This document shows positions 49,816 to 58,268 of a stretch of DNA of 64,000 nucleotides, one piece after another. Made by a program: the position numbers and the translations under genes. The stretch spans positions 1,984,001-2,048,000 of the forward strand of contig NZ_CP047241.1 of NCBI RefSeq assembly GCF_009856625.1. Direction: 5' to 3'. The notes below the pieces were generated by a model. The model was not told where the DNA came from. It saw nothing but the letters and a program-made list of their open reading frames with translations, and did no database searches. The stretch's first letter is position 1. Every line of letters starts with the position of its first letter. Origin of the DNA: Aquitalea denitrificans (GTDB lineage: Bacteria > Pseudomonadota > Gammaproteobacteria > Burkholderiales > Chromobacteriaceae).

Positions 49816-50764
49816 GTGGCATTGGCTGGCCAGTCTGTTGCTGGCGCTTTGGGCAGGTTGCGGCATGGCGCGTGAGGCCGTCGACCTGCATGCCTATCAG
49901 TCGGCAGATGGTGCCATTCGCTTGCAGATCGATGGCGATCTGGTCGATCCGTACTTTGCCATGAAAGCCCTGCTGCTTGCCGATGAGATGGGCTTGCCGG
50001 TCAAGCCGGCTGCCGAGGCCTGGATTGCCTGGCTGCTGCCACGGCGAGAGGCGGGTGGCAGTTTTCCCCGCTTTGTCGCACAGCCCGGTGGCGGCTGGAA
50101 GCGCTTGGCCAATGCCGATGCCGACGACTCCTCGCTGGCCTTGTGGATCTCGCTGCTGTACCGCGTGCATGGCGACAGTGCCGGCATGTCGCCCGAGCTG
50201 CAGCAGTCGTTGCGGCAGGCGCGGGCTGATTTGCTGCAGCTGCGTGTTCAGCCCGCCGGTATCTATCACTATGCGCGCGGGGCGGATGTCGGCTACCTGA
50301 TGGACAACGCCGAGGTGTACGAAGCGCTGCGCGATGACTGCCAGCACGGCGGAAAAAGCTGCAGGCTGGCCCGTCAACTGGAGCTTGCTGTCGGCAAGGT
50401 GTTCTGGGATGCCCGGCGGCGGATGTGGCGCACCGCCTCGCACGGGGAGCCGGCTGCTGCATTCTATCCGCGTACTGCGGCGCAGCTGTTTCCGCTGATG
50501 GCCGGCATGCAGCTGCCACGCGGACAGCGCACATACGATGACTGGTTGGCTGGTGAGGGGCTGCCCTGGTTGCTGCAGGATGCCGAGGTGCTGGATTACG
50601 CCTGGGGCCTGCTGACTGTGGCGGCCATTAAAAACAAGCGGGATGACGTGGCGCAGCAATGGATGGCTCGCGCTGCGCCATCCCGTGATGGACAGCGCTG
50701 GAATGTGCTGGAAGAAGCCGTTTTTCAGGGGCTGGAGCAACGCTTCGGTCCGCTTGCAAAATAA
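49793..50764 (+). CDS. Exported all-alpha protein of the polysaccharide cluster, function unknown
   Basis: 323 residues from the ATG at 49793, overlapping the previous gene by 23 nt. It has an N-terminal export signal ending in LWAGCG; the Cys could be lipidated, though Trp at -3 is unusual. The body is helical with repeated W and A-L-rich helices (AWIAWLLPRREAGGSFPRF, DADDSSLALWISLLYRV, VLDYAWGLLTVAAI), like an alpha/alpha-toroid glycosidase, lyase or epimerase. The acidic DADD segment is a candidate active site. I cannot assign a family. Position in the operon suggests it trims or modifies the polymer in the periplasm. Confidence 0.72.
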   Translation: MSVPAGCKWHWLASLLLALWAGCGMAREAVDLHAYQSADGAIRLQIDGDLVDPYFAMKALLLADEMGLPVKPAAEAWIAWLLPRREAGGSFPRFVAQPGGGWKRLANADADDSSLALWISLLYRVHGDSAGMSPELQQSLRQARADLLQLRVQPAGIYHYARGADVGYLMDNAEVYEALRDDCQHGGKSCRLARQLELAVGKVFWDARRRMWRTASHGEPAAAFYPRTAAQLFPLMAGMQLPRGQRTYDDWLAGEGLPWLLQDAEVLDYAWGLLTVAAIKNKRDDVAQQWMARAAPSRDGQRWNVLEEAVFQGLEQRFGPLAK

Positions 50765-50776
50765 GGGGTAGGCAGT

Positions 50777-52642
50777 TTGATAAAAGTACAGCAGTGGCCC
50801 AAATGGGTCTGGCTGGTGGTGATTCTGGTGCTGGCTTTGCTGGTCAGTCTGGGCTGGCATTGGCAGCGTAGCCGCAATATGCCGGCACCTGCCGTGGGCA
50901 TGGTGTTGTTGCTGCCGGATAATGCGCCGTCGCAAAAGTATGTACTGGCCTGGCAGGATGCTGCCGCCGAAAGCGGCGTCTTGATGTCGCAGATGCGTGC
51001 CAGTGACTTTGTCGGGCTGGATGCGGCACAGCGGGCGCAGATTCGTGGCGTGGTGTTGCCGGACAGCATCCATCGCTACATCAGCCCGGCACTGGGCAGT
51101 GTGCTGGAAGAGTATGTGCGCCAGGGTGGCGCGTTGTGGCTCAATTACGATGCCGCTACCGAAAATGCAGAAGGCCGCTTTCTGGAGCGAGCCGAGCTGA
51201 CCCGCTTGGTGGGCGTGGAGTACCTGCTGTTCCAGGAAAGGGGCAAGGGCATGATCCATAACGATGCCCTGCTGGTGCCGCCATCGACGCTGCAGGATCT
51301 GGGCATTGCCCCCGGTCGTTTCCAGCCCTATACCGCCAGTGGCAGCGGTTGGCTGCAGGCCACGACTTATGGCTATGACAATGCGGCGTTCAGCTACTTT
51401 GAAACCCGCGGCCGCTTTCCCGGCAAGTTGATGGCAGAAGGGCGCGACGGTTCGGTGCTGGCTGGTCTGCGCAGCTATGGCAAAGGCAAGGTGCTGTTTG
51501 TCAATTTGCCAGTGACTTATCTGGCCGTGCGCACGGATGGCCTGTGGCTGCATTCCTTCCTTGCCTTCTTCAATCGTCAGGTGCTGCATCTGCCCCGGCT
51601 CTCTGCGGTGCCGGACGGTATTGGCGGCCTGGTGATGAACTGGCACGTGGATGCTGCCAATGCGCTGCCTTATATCGACATGCTGGAGAAGATCGGCTTC
51701 CTGAAGCAAGGTCCGTACTCCATCCACTTTACGACTGGCCCGGATACCAATCGCCCTGGCGATCATCTGGGCATGGATCTGGCAAACAATGCCAAGGCGC
51801 AGGCTGTGGTAAGCCGGCTCAAGGGAATGGGGAACGAGATTGGCGCACATGGCGGCTGGGCGCACAACTACTTTGCCTTCAATGTGAACGAACACAATGC
51901 GGCGGAGTGGACACCTTATCTGGAGCACAACAAGCAGGATCTGGAAAACGTCATTCACCAACCGCTGACCGAATACTCGGCACCAAACGGCAACCAGCCT
52001 TCCTGGGTGACCGACTGGCTGCGCAAGCATGGTGTGATTGCCTATTACCAGGTAGCCAACCTGTCCATGGGGCCTACGCGCTCTTATGTAGACCCGGCCA
52101 ATATGCACGACCGCCCCTGGTCATTCCCGGTTTCGGCTGATGGCAGCGTGGCTTCGTTTGAGGAAGGAGTGCGCAACGATTACGGTCAGCCGCGCATGCA
52201 AGCCTGGCTGCAGGCCATGACCCGTTTCGTGGTGGATCAGGGCGAGGCGCGTCTGGTGTATTTCCATCCGCCGGGTGTGTATTTCTACCAGAATGCTGCC
52301 GCCAGCTGGCTGGCGCAGACCGCCAGCCTGCACGCCAGTGGTCAATTCCGCTGGTATACCATGACCGGTCTTGCGCGCTTCCTGTCGCAGCGCGAACTGA
52401 CCACGTGGCAAGCCCGTCCGCTGGCAGGTGCCACTGATGGACGCCTGCGCATTCAGGCGCACAATCCGCAGTCGCTGGCCGAGCAAAGCTGGCTGCTGCC
52501 CAAAGATAGCGTGACGGGGCGACCGTTGTTGACAGCCGGCGATGCCCGTCTGGAAGAAACTCCGCAAGGATGGCGTGTGACCGCGCGTTCCGGCAAGGAT
52601 TTACAAATCGATTACCTACCGCCAACAGGCAATTCTCAGTGA
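50777..52642 (+). CDS. Membrane-anchored polysaccharide deacetylase-like protein with altered motifs
   Basis: 621 residues from a TTG at 50777 (AAGGGG upstream; no ATG before the membrane helix). Membrane anchor at ~10-30, then a Rossmann-like amidotransferase-fold domain (~40-260: VGMVLLLPDNAPSQKY, VVLPDSIHRYISPALGSVLEEYVRQGGALWLNYD, GKGKVLFVNLP), then a deacetylase-like barrel. Expected CE4 positions read NWHVDAAN (Asp292), HGGWAH (His358 and His363, one residue wider than HxxxH) and SAPNGN (near 402). A beta-sandwich-like tail follows. It resembles PelA/PgaB in role more than in order. It probably removes N-acetyl groups in the periplasm. Confidence 0.78.
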   Translation: MIKVQQWPKWVWLVVILVLALLVSLGWHWQRSRNMPAPAVGMVLLLPDNAPSQKYVLAWQDAAAESGVLMSQMRASDFVGLDAAQRAQIRGVVLPDSIHRYISPALGSVLEEYVRQGGALWLNYDAATENAEGRFLERAELTRLVGVEYLLFQERGKGMIHNDALLVPPSTLQDLGIAPGRFQPYTASGSGWLQATTYGYDNAAFSYFETRGRFPGKLMAEGRDGSVLAGLRSYGKGKVLFVNLPVTYLAVRTDGLWLHSFLAFFNRQVLHLPRLSAVPDGIGGLVMNWHVDAANALPYIDMLEKIGFLKQGPYSIHFTTGPDTNRPGDHLGMDLANNAKAQAVVSRLKGMGNEIGAHGGWAHNYFAFNVNEHNAAEWTPYLEHNKQDLENVIHQPLTEYSAPNGNQPSWVTDWLRKHGVIAYYQVANLSMGPTRSYVDPANMHDRPWSFPVSADGSVASFEEGVRNDYGQPRMQAWLQAMTRFVVDQGEARLVYFHPPGVYFYQNAAASWLAQTASLHASGQFRWYTMTGLARFLSQRELTTWQARPLAGATDGRLRIQAHNPQSLAEQSWLLPKDSVTGRPLLTAGDARLEETPQGWRVTARSGKDLQIDYLPPTGNSQ

Positions 52643-52650
52643 GGGGAAGA

Positions 52651-53514
52651 ATGAAATTCAAACAAAAACACTATGCACTGATGCTTGCCAGCGTACTGTG
52701 CAGCGCTGTCGCCGTTGCGGAAGATGCAGCCCCGGCGGCGGCTCCGGTTGCCAGTGAGGCTGCTGCGGAAGCAGCGGCCCCGGAAGTGGCAGGGCCATAT
52801 TCCATGAGTCGCAGTATTGAAGTGGGCGGTGGCGGTCATCATGTCAGCGGTGGCAACGGCGACTGGAACAGCGCGTTTGTTTCCGGTGTGTGGCAAACCG
52901 ACACCGCCAATGTGTTTGACTGGATCGTGCAGAACGACCACCGTTTTGGTGAGTCCGGGACAGCCTTCAATGGCGGTTGGAATCACGACATCAATCCGGA
53001 CTGGTATGGCCGGCTGGAGTTTGGCAAGAGTAGTGCCGGCACTTTCTGGGCGGACAAGCACTACGGCGCAGCCATCAACCGCAAGTGGCTGCCGGAGCGC
53101 AATCTGGTGTCCACTTTTGGCTTTGCCTACAACGACAATCGTCAGGGCTATAGTGATCGGGTCTACACCCTGGGCTTTGTCTATTACTTTGACGGCCCAT
53201 GGGTGGTGGAGGGCGGCATTCACCGCAATCTGAGTAATCCGGGTAGCGTCATTTCAACCCAGGGCTACGGCGCGGTGACTTATGGCCGCGACCGCTGGCG
53301 TCAGATCGTGCTGTCGGTAAACTCCGGTAGTGAAGGTTATATGCCGATTGGTAACAGCACTACCCAGCAAGTGTTTGACAGCCAGTATTACAGCCTGGGC
53401 TGGAAGGAGTGGGTTGGCCCGCACTGGGGTGTGCATGCCACGGTGGATTATTACCATGGCACCTACTATCAGCGCTCCGGTGGTTCCATGGCGGTATTCT
53501 GGGATCTGCCATGA
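52651..53514 (+). CDS. YaiO-type outer-membrane beta-barrel protein
   Basis: 287 residues from the ATG at 52651 (GAGGGGAAG upstream). Signal peptide (~1-23), an Ala/Pro/Glu linker (~24-47), then about twelve alternating aromatic-rich strands (WNSAFVSGVWQTD, DWYGRLEFGKSSA, SDRVYTLGFVYYFDGPWVVEGGIHRNL), ending with VFWDLP. The pattern fits the YaiO outer-membrane family, in which E. coli YaiO lies beside a family 2 glycosyltransferase. It would be the export pore of the polymer. Its stop overlaps the next start. Confidence 0.85.
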   Translation: MKFKQKHYALMLASVLCSAVAVAEDAAPAAAPVASEAAAEAAAPEVAGPYSMSRSIEVGGGGHHVSGGNGDWNSAFVSGVWQTDTANVFDWIVQNDHRFGESGTAFNGGWNHDINPDWYGRLEFGKSSAGTFWADKHYGAAINRKWLPERNLVSTFGFAYNDNRQGYSDRVYTLGFVYYFDGPWVVEGGIHRNLSNPGSVISTQGYGAVTYGRDRWRQIVLSVNSGSEGYMPIGNSTTQQVFDSQYYSLGWKEWVGPHWGVHATVDYYHGTYYQRSGGSMAVFWDLP

Positions 53515-54323
53515 GTCTGAAGCCACGTCTGGCCTTGCTCAATGCGATGCGCACCACCGGCTATGCCGGTGGCGTCATTCAGAGTCACCGCGCCATGCGT
53601 ACCGAGCGTTTCACCCGGGTGCGCTGGGTGGAGATCATCGGCCTGCCGGTACTGTTTGATCTGATCCTGCTGCAGTTCCTGCCGCAGGTGATGCAGTTCT
53701 GGCATTGGTTGACAGCGTGGAGCATAGGCATAAGCAGTGTGCCGGCGGATTTGTCCAGTCAGGTGATTGCCGGTTGGCCATTGCATCCGATGATTGCCTT
53801 GCCCTGGCTGGAGCTGTCTGCCACGGTGCCCAGCTACTGGCAGTGGTGGCTCAATTGCGTGGCTTGTGTGGTGTTGCTGGTGCTGTCTTTCCTGATCAAC
53901 AAGGAAAACACGCCCATGCGCTATGTGCTGCGACTGATTGTCATCGTGCATGGCAGCGCTTGCCTGTTCTTTGCGCTGTATCCGGCCGGTTTCAGCCACT
54001 CTCTGCCGGAATACCATCACACCTGCCTGGAAACGGTGTTGATCCTGACCTTCCTGGTGCCGTGGATTCACAGCATCACCTTCAACATCCTGAACAAGCC
54101 CATCGTGGAGAAGATTCTGCTGACCGCGATTTCCATGGCTTATCTGCTGGTGGAGGCACCGCTGCATTACTTTCTGGCGGCGCTGGTCATGCACTTTGGC
54201 TCGCTGATGTTCATGCCCTTGCTGTTCATCCTGTTCAGCCTGATGCTGAACGTGATGATGCTGATTGCCTTCTATGCCTGGGCGATGAGCTGGGAATTCG
54301 GTAGTTCGCACCAATCATCCTGA
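53511..54323 (+). CDS. Polytopic inner-membrane protein of unknown function
   Basis: 270 residues with about six membrane helices (VEIIGLPVLFDLILLQFLP, WLNCVACVVLLVLSFLI, YVLRLIVIVHGSACLFFALYP, TVLILTFLVPWIHSITF, ILLTAISMAYLLVEAPLHYF, LMFMPLLFILFSLMLNVMML). I do not recognise the family. It is fused to the YaiO gene by an ATGA overlap and closes the cluster, so a partner or accessory permease of the synthase is likely. A basic cytosolic N-terminus (~1-40) comes first. Confidence 0.75.
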   Translation: MSLKPRLALLNAMRTTGYAGGVIQSHRAMRTERFTRVRWVEIIGLPVLFDLILLQFLPQVMQFWHWLTAWSIGISSVPADLSSQVIAGWPLHPMIALPWLELSATVPSYWQWWLNCVACVVLLVLSFLINKENTPMRYVLRLIVIVHGSACLFFALYPAGFSHSLPEYHHTCLETVLILTFLVPWIHSITFNILNKPIVEKILLTAISMAYLLVEAPLHYFLAALVMHFGSLMFMPLLFILFSLMLNVMMLIAFYAWAMSWEFGSSHQSS

Positions 54324-54608
54324 GCTGTGACGGGTTCGGGTCGGACGGGTCGCTTGCGCAGGCAAGCGGCCCGTTTTGCATGCGTATGGCGTTTTGTTGC
54401 AGGCGGGCCGGTGATTTGCCTGGCTGCTTTGGGGTGTCGCAGCGGACACTTTTGCATGCTAAGTGCCTGACGCAGCAGGTGCAGCCTGCCGGGATGGGGG
54501 AAATGGCTGCCGCAGCAGGTGGGGCGGCTGAGACAAGGCATGCGCTGGCGGGGTGGACGTGGTAGAATCGGGCTTATTTTTGATTCCTGAAAAGATAGCC
54601 ATTTACCC
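54324..54608 (+). other. Intergenic region before gyrA
   Basis: 285 nt. A TAGAAT at 54563-54568 could be the gyrA -10, without a convincing -35. A GC-rich segment just after the polysaccharide cluster (around 54330-54375) can form a weak hairpin. I see no gene. Confidence 0.4.
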
Positions 54609-57308
54609 ATGACAGATCAGCTTTTCGCCAAGGAAACGATCCCAATCAGCCTCGAAGAGGAAATGCGCCGCTCCTACCTGGATTACGCCATGAGCGTGAT
54701 CGTGGGCCGGGCGCTTCCCGATGTGCGTGATGGCCTCAAACCGGTACATCGTCGCGTGCTGTTTGCCATGCACGAACTTTCCAACGACTGGAACCGCGCC
54801 TACAAGAAATCGGCGCGTATCGTAGGCGATGTCATCGGTAAATATCACCCGCACGGTGACTCGGCTGTTTACGACACCATCGTGCGCATGGCGCAGGACT
54901 TCAGCCTGCGTTACCCGCTGGTGGATGGCCAGGGCAACTTCGGCTCGGTGGATGGCGATAGCGCGGCTGCCATGCGTTACACCGAAATCCGCATGGCGCG
55001 CATTGCGCACGAGCTGCTGGCGGATATCGACAAGGAAACCGTGGATTTCGGGCCCAACTACGACGGCTCCGAACACGAACCGCTGATCCTGCCGGCCAAG
55101 ATCCCCAACCTGCTGATCAACGGCTCCTCCGGCATTGCCGTGGGCATGGCCACCAATATTCCGCCGCACAACCTCACCGAAGTGGTGGATGCCTGTCTGG
55201 CGCTGCTGGCCAATCCGGAACTGACCATCGATGAGCTGATCGACATCATTCCGGCACCGGACTTCCCGACCGCCGGCATCATCTACGGCACCGCGGGGGT
55301 GAAAGAGGGCTACCGTACCGGCCGCGGCCGCGTCATCATGCGCGCCCGCACCCACTTTGAAGACATCGGCAAGGGTGACCGTCAGGCCATCATCGTCGAC
55401 GAGATTCCGTACCAGGTGAACAAGTCGCGCCTGCTGGAACGCATTGCCGAACTGGTGCGCGACAAGCAGATTGAAGGCATTTCCGATCTGCGCGACGAGT
55501 CGGACAAGTCCGGCATGCGCATCGTGATCGAGCTCAAACGCGGCGAAATGCCGGAAGTGGTGCTCAATCACCTGTTCAAGCTCACCCAGCTGCAAGACAG
55601 CTTCGGCATCAATATGGTGGCCCTGGTCGATGGCCAGCCGCGCCTGTTGAACCTGAAGCAGATCATCGACGAATTCCTGCGTCACCGCCGCGAAGTCGTT
55701 ACCCGCCGCACCATCTACGAACTGCGCAAGGCGCGCGAGCGTGGCCACATCCTGGAAGGTCTGGCCGTTGCGCTGTCCAACGTGGATGACATCATCGCAC
55801 TGATCAAGGCCTCGGAAACCCCGCCGGCTGCCAAGGTGGCGCTGATGGCGCGTGCATGGCGCTCGGAGCTGGTGGAAGAAATGCTGTCCCGCGTGGACCA
55901 GAGCAAGGCACGCCCGGACGGGCTGGATGCCGAGTTCGGCCTGCACCCGGATGGCTACCGTCTGTCCGACGCGCAAGCCCAGGCCATTCTGGAAATGCGT
56001 CTGCAACGCCTGACCGGCCTGGAGCAGGACAAGATCGTCGGCGAATACCGCGACATCATGGCCATTATCCTGGACCTGATCGACATTCTGGAACGTCCGG
56101 AGCGCATCAACCAGATCATCGGCGACGAACTGCTGGCCATCAAGACCCAGTTCGGCGACGGCCGTCGTTCGGAAATCGAACCGTTTGGCGGCGACATCAA
56201 TATCGAGGACCTGATCACCCCGCAAGACATGGTGGTGACCATCTCCCACACCGGCTACATCAAGACCCAGCCGATCGACGATTACCGCTCGCAGCGCCGT
56301 GGCGGTCGTGGCAAGCAGGCTGCCGCCACCAAGGATGACGATTTCATCGACACCCTGTTCGTGGCCAACACCCACGACTACGTGCTGTGCTTCTCCAGCA
56401 AGGGTCGCTGCTACTGGATCAAGGTTTACGATCTGCCGCAAGGCGGTCGCAACAGCCGCGGCAAGCCGATGGTGAATGTGCTGCCGCTGGCCGATGGCGA
56501 GAAGATCAACGCACTGCTGCCGATCAAGGCCTTCACCGATGCTGATGCCGTATGCGACGACAACGAAGATGATGAAGCCGCCGCCCTCAAGGCCAAAGGC
56601 CCGTTCATCTTCATGTGTACCGCCAACGGCACCGTGAAGAAAACCCCGCTGGAAGCCTTCTCCCGTCCGCGTACTGCCGGCATCATCGCCGTGCGCCTGG
56701 ATGAGGGCGACAACCTGATCGGCGTGGCACTGACTTCCGGCAACGACCAGATCATGCTGTTCTCCGATGCCGGCAAAGCCGTGCGCTTCAGCGAAACCAA
56801 TGTGCGCGCCATGGGCCGTACCGCCGGTGGCGTGCGCGGCATGATGCTGGGCGAAGGCCAGCAGGTGATTTCCCTGCTGGTGACCAATTCGGAAGAGCAG
56901 CAAGTGCTGACTGCCAGTGATGGCGGCTATGGCAAACGTACCCGCACCGGCGAGTTCCGTCATACCAGCCGTGGCACTCAGGGTGTGATTGCGATGGACC
57001 TGACCGACAAGACCGGCTTCAAGCTGGTTGCTGCCAGCCTGGTGGAAGACAGCGACGACGTGATGCTGATCACCACCGGCGGCGTGCTGATCCGCACCAA
57101 GGTATCCGAAGTGCGTGAAACCGGCCGTTCGGCACAGGGCGTACGCCTGATCAACCTGGACGAGGGCGAGAAGCTTATCGGCCTGGAAAAGGTGGCAGAA
57201 GGCGAATCCGACGAGGAAGTCGAAGTTGTTGATGGCGATGCGGTTGACGGTGAAGATATCGCCGCACCGGCAGCTGACACCACCAGCGCAGGGGATGCCG
57301 AGGCATGA
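54609..57308 (+). CDS. gyrA: DNA gyrase subunit A
   Basis: 899 residues. The N-terminal part matches GyrA closely (RRSYLDYAMSVIVGRALPDVRDGLKPVHRR), and the catalytic tyrosine is Tyr124 in SAAAMRYTE. The GyrA box that wraps DNA is QRRGGRGKQ near residue 560. The quinolone positions equivalent to E. coli Ser83 and Asp87 are Ser85 and Asp89, so the usual target mutations are absent. The tail is acidic (DEEVEVVDGDAVDGED). The stop overlaps the start of the next gene (ATGA). Confidence 0.97.
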   Translation: MTDQLFAKETIPISLEEEMRRSYLDYAMSVIVGRALPDVRDGLKPVHRRVLFAMHELSNDWNRAYKKSARIVGDVIGKYHPHGDSAVYDTIVRMAQDFSLRYPLVDGQGNFGSVDGDSAAAMRYTEIRMARIAHELLADIDKETVDFGPNYDGSEHEPLILPAKIPNLLINGSSGIAVGMATNIPPHNLTEVVDACLALLANPELTIDELIDIIPAPDFPTAGIIYGTAGVKEGYRTGRGRVIMRARTHFEDIGKGDRQAIIVDEIPYQVNKSRLLERIAELVRDKQIEGISDLRDESDKSGMRIVIELKRGEMPEVVLNHLFKLTQLQDSFGINMVALVDGQPRLLNLKQIIDEFLRHRREVVTRRTIYELRKARERGHILEGLAVALSNVDDIIALIKASETPPAAKVALMARAWRSELVEEMLSRVDQSKARPDGLDAEFGLHPDGYRLSDAQAQAILEMRLQRLTGLEQDKIVGEYRDIMAIILDLIDILERPERINQIIGDELLAIKTQFGDGRRSEIEPFGGDINIEDLITPQDMVVTISHTGYIKTQPIDDYRSQRRGGRGKQAAATKDDDFIDTLFVANTHDYVLCFSSKGRCYWIKVYDLPQGGRNSRGKPMVNVLPLADGEKINALLPIKAFTDADAVCDDNEDDEAAALKAKGPFIFMCTANGTVKKTPLEAFSRPRTAGIIAVRLDEGDNLIGVALTSGNDQIMLFSDAGKAVRFSETNVRAMGRTAGGVRGMMLGEGQQVISLLVTNSEEQQVLTASDGGYGKRTRTGEFRHTSRGTQGVIAMDLTDKTGFKLVAASLVEDSDDVMLITTGGVLIRTKVSEVRETGRSAQGVRLINLDEGEKLIGLEKVAEGESDEEVEVVDGDAVDGEDIAAPAADTTSAGDAEA

Positions 57309-57772
57309 CGGCAACACCTGCCAATCCGCAGGTGCTGGAGACGATGAGCAAGCTCTTCGTCTCCCTGCCGCACTGTGCCACCCTTGGTTTCCAGTATCTG
57401 GGCACCGAGGGTCGCCGCCCGGTGCTCAAGGTGGAGTGGCGGGAAGACCTGGTGGGCAACCCTGCCAGCGGCACCATCCACGGAGGGGTGATCACCTCGC
57501 TGGTGGATACCACCAGTGCCGTTTCGGTCACCGCCTGCCTGCCGGATTTTGAAACCATCGCCACGCTGGACCTGCGCATCGACTACCTGAAGGCAGCCAC
57601 ACCGGGCAAGGCCATCCACTGCCGTGCCGAGTGTTACCGCCTGGCCAGCCAGATCGCCTTCACCCGCGCCGTGTGCTATCACGACGACCCCGCCGACCCC
57701 ATCGCCCATGGCGTAGCCACTTTCATGCGCGAATCCAGTCGCGCCTCGATGTTGCAGGAGCCAAAACCATGA
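57305..57772 (+). CDS. PaaI-type hotdog thioesterase (first of two)
   Basis: 155 residues with the hotdog-fold thioesterase motif NPASGTIHGGVITSLVDTTSAVSV (the G-x-x-HGG-x-x-x-x-x-D core), followed by TLDLRIDYLKAATPGKAIHCRAE. It hydrolyses acyl-CoA or related thioesters. It is coupled to gyrA by a 4-nt overlap and to a second thioesterase by a 4-nt overlap, a layout that I infer is conserved in Neisseriales. Confidence 0.9.
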   Translation: MTATPANPQVLETMSKLFVSLPHCATLGFQYLGTEGRRPVLKVEWREDLVGNPASGTIHGGVITSLVDTTSAVSVTACLPDFETIATLDLRIDYLKAATPGKAIHCRAECYRLASQIAFTRAVCYHDDPADPIAHGVATFMRESSRASMLQEPKP

Positions 57773-58209
57773 GCGATTTCATGGAAAAACTGGCCAGTCT
57801 GCGCGATGCCAAGGACTTCACCGCCCTGATCGACGCCATTCCCTATGCCCGGCTGATGGGCGTGGAAATGCTGGAAGACGAAGCAGGTGAGTTGCTGTTC
57901 CAGCTGCCTTTCGCCGAGCGCAATGTCGGCAACACGGTTCTGCCGGCACTGCACGGCGGGCTGATTGGCGGTTTTCTGGAAAATGCAGCACTGCTGCACC
58001 TGATCTGGCATCGCGAATCGCTGGAAGCACCCAAGATTGTCGATTTTTCCCTCGACTACCTGCGCTCCGGCCGACCGCAAACCCTGTTTGCCCATTGCGA
58101 GATCACCAAACAGGGCAAGCGCGTAGCACATGTATTGATAGAGGCCTGGCAAGAAGACCGCCGCAAGCCGGTGGCCGTGGCACGGGCCCACTTTCTGCTG
58201 ACGCAGTGA
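57769..58209 (+). CDS. PaaI-type hotdog thioesterase (second of two)
   Basis: 146 residues from the ATG at 57769. The hotdog core is GNTVLPALHGGLIGGFLENAALLHL, with Glu where many members have Asp, then VDFSLDYLRSGRPQTLFAHCEITKQGKRVAHV. It is a diverged paralogue of the upstream gene. The two may form a heteromer, given the coupling. Confidence 0.88.
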   Translation: MSDFMEKLASLRDAKDFTALIDAIPYARLMGVEMLEDEAGELLFQLPFAERNVGNTVLPALHGGLIGGFLENAALLHLIWHRESLEAPKIVDFSLDYLRSGRPQTLFAHCEITKQGKRVAHVLIEAWQEDRRKPVAVARAHFLLTQ

Positions 58210-58268
58210 CACACAGGCATGGCCTGCCGGGTCATGCCGCAAGTTTGAAGCAATGACTGAGGACAGAC

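Noticed and set aside
49733..52108. A ~790-codon minus-strand open frame across the polysaccharide cluster
   Set aside because: Antisense shadow of two real genes; low-complexity H/Q-rich translation and no ribosome site.
46009..54323. Classical PNAG (pgaABCD) or ECA locus
   Set aside because: No PgaD-like small protein, no PgaA TPR-barrel, no wecA/wecC/wzx/wzy; only the epimerase recalls ECA.
54603..57317. A ~900-codon open frame on the minus strand across gyrA
   Set aside because: It mirrors gyrA codon for codon; high GC at codon position 3 removes antisense stops. The translation (rich in H, Q and G) has no domain, and gyrA is certain.
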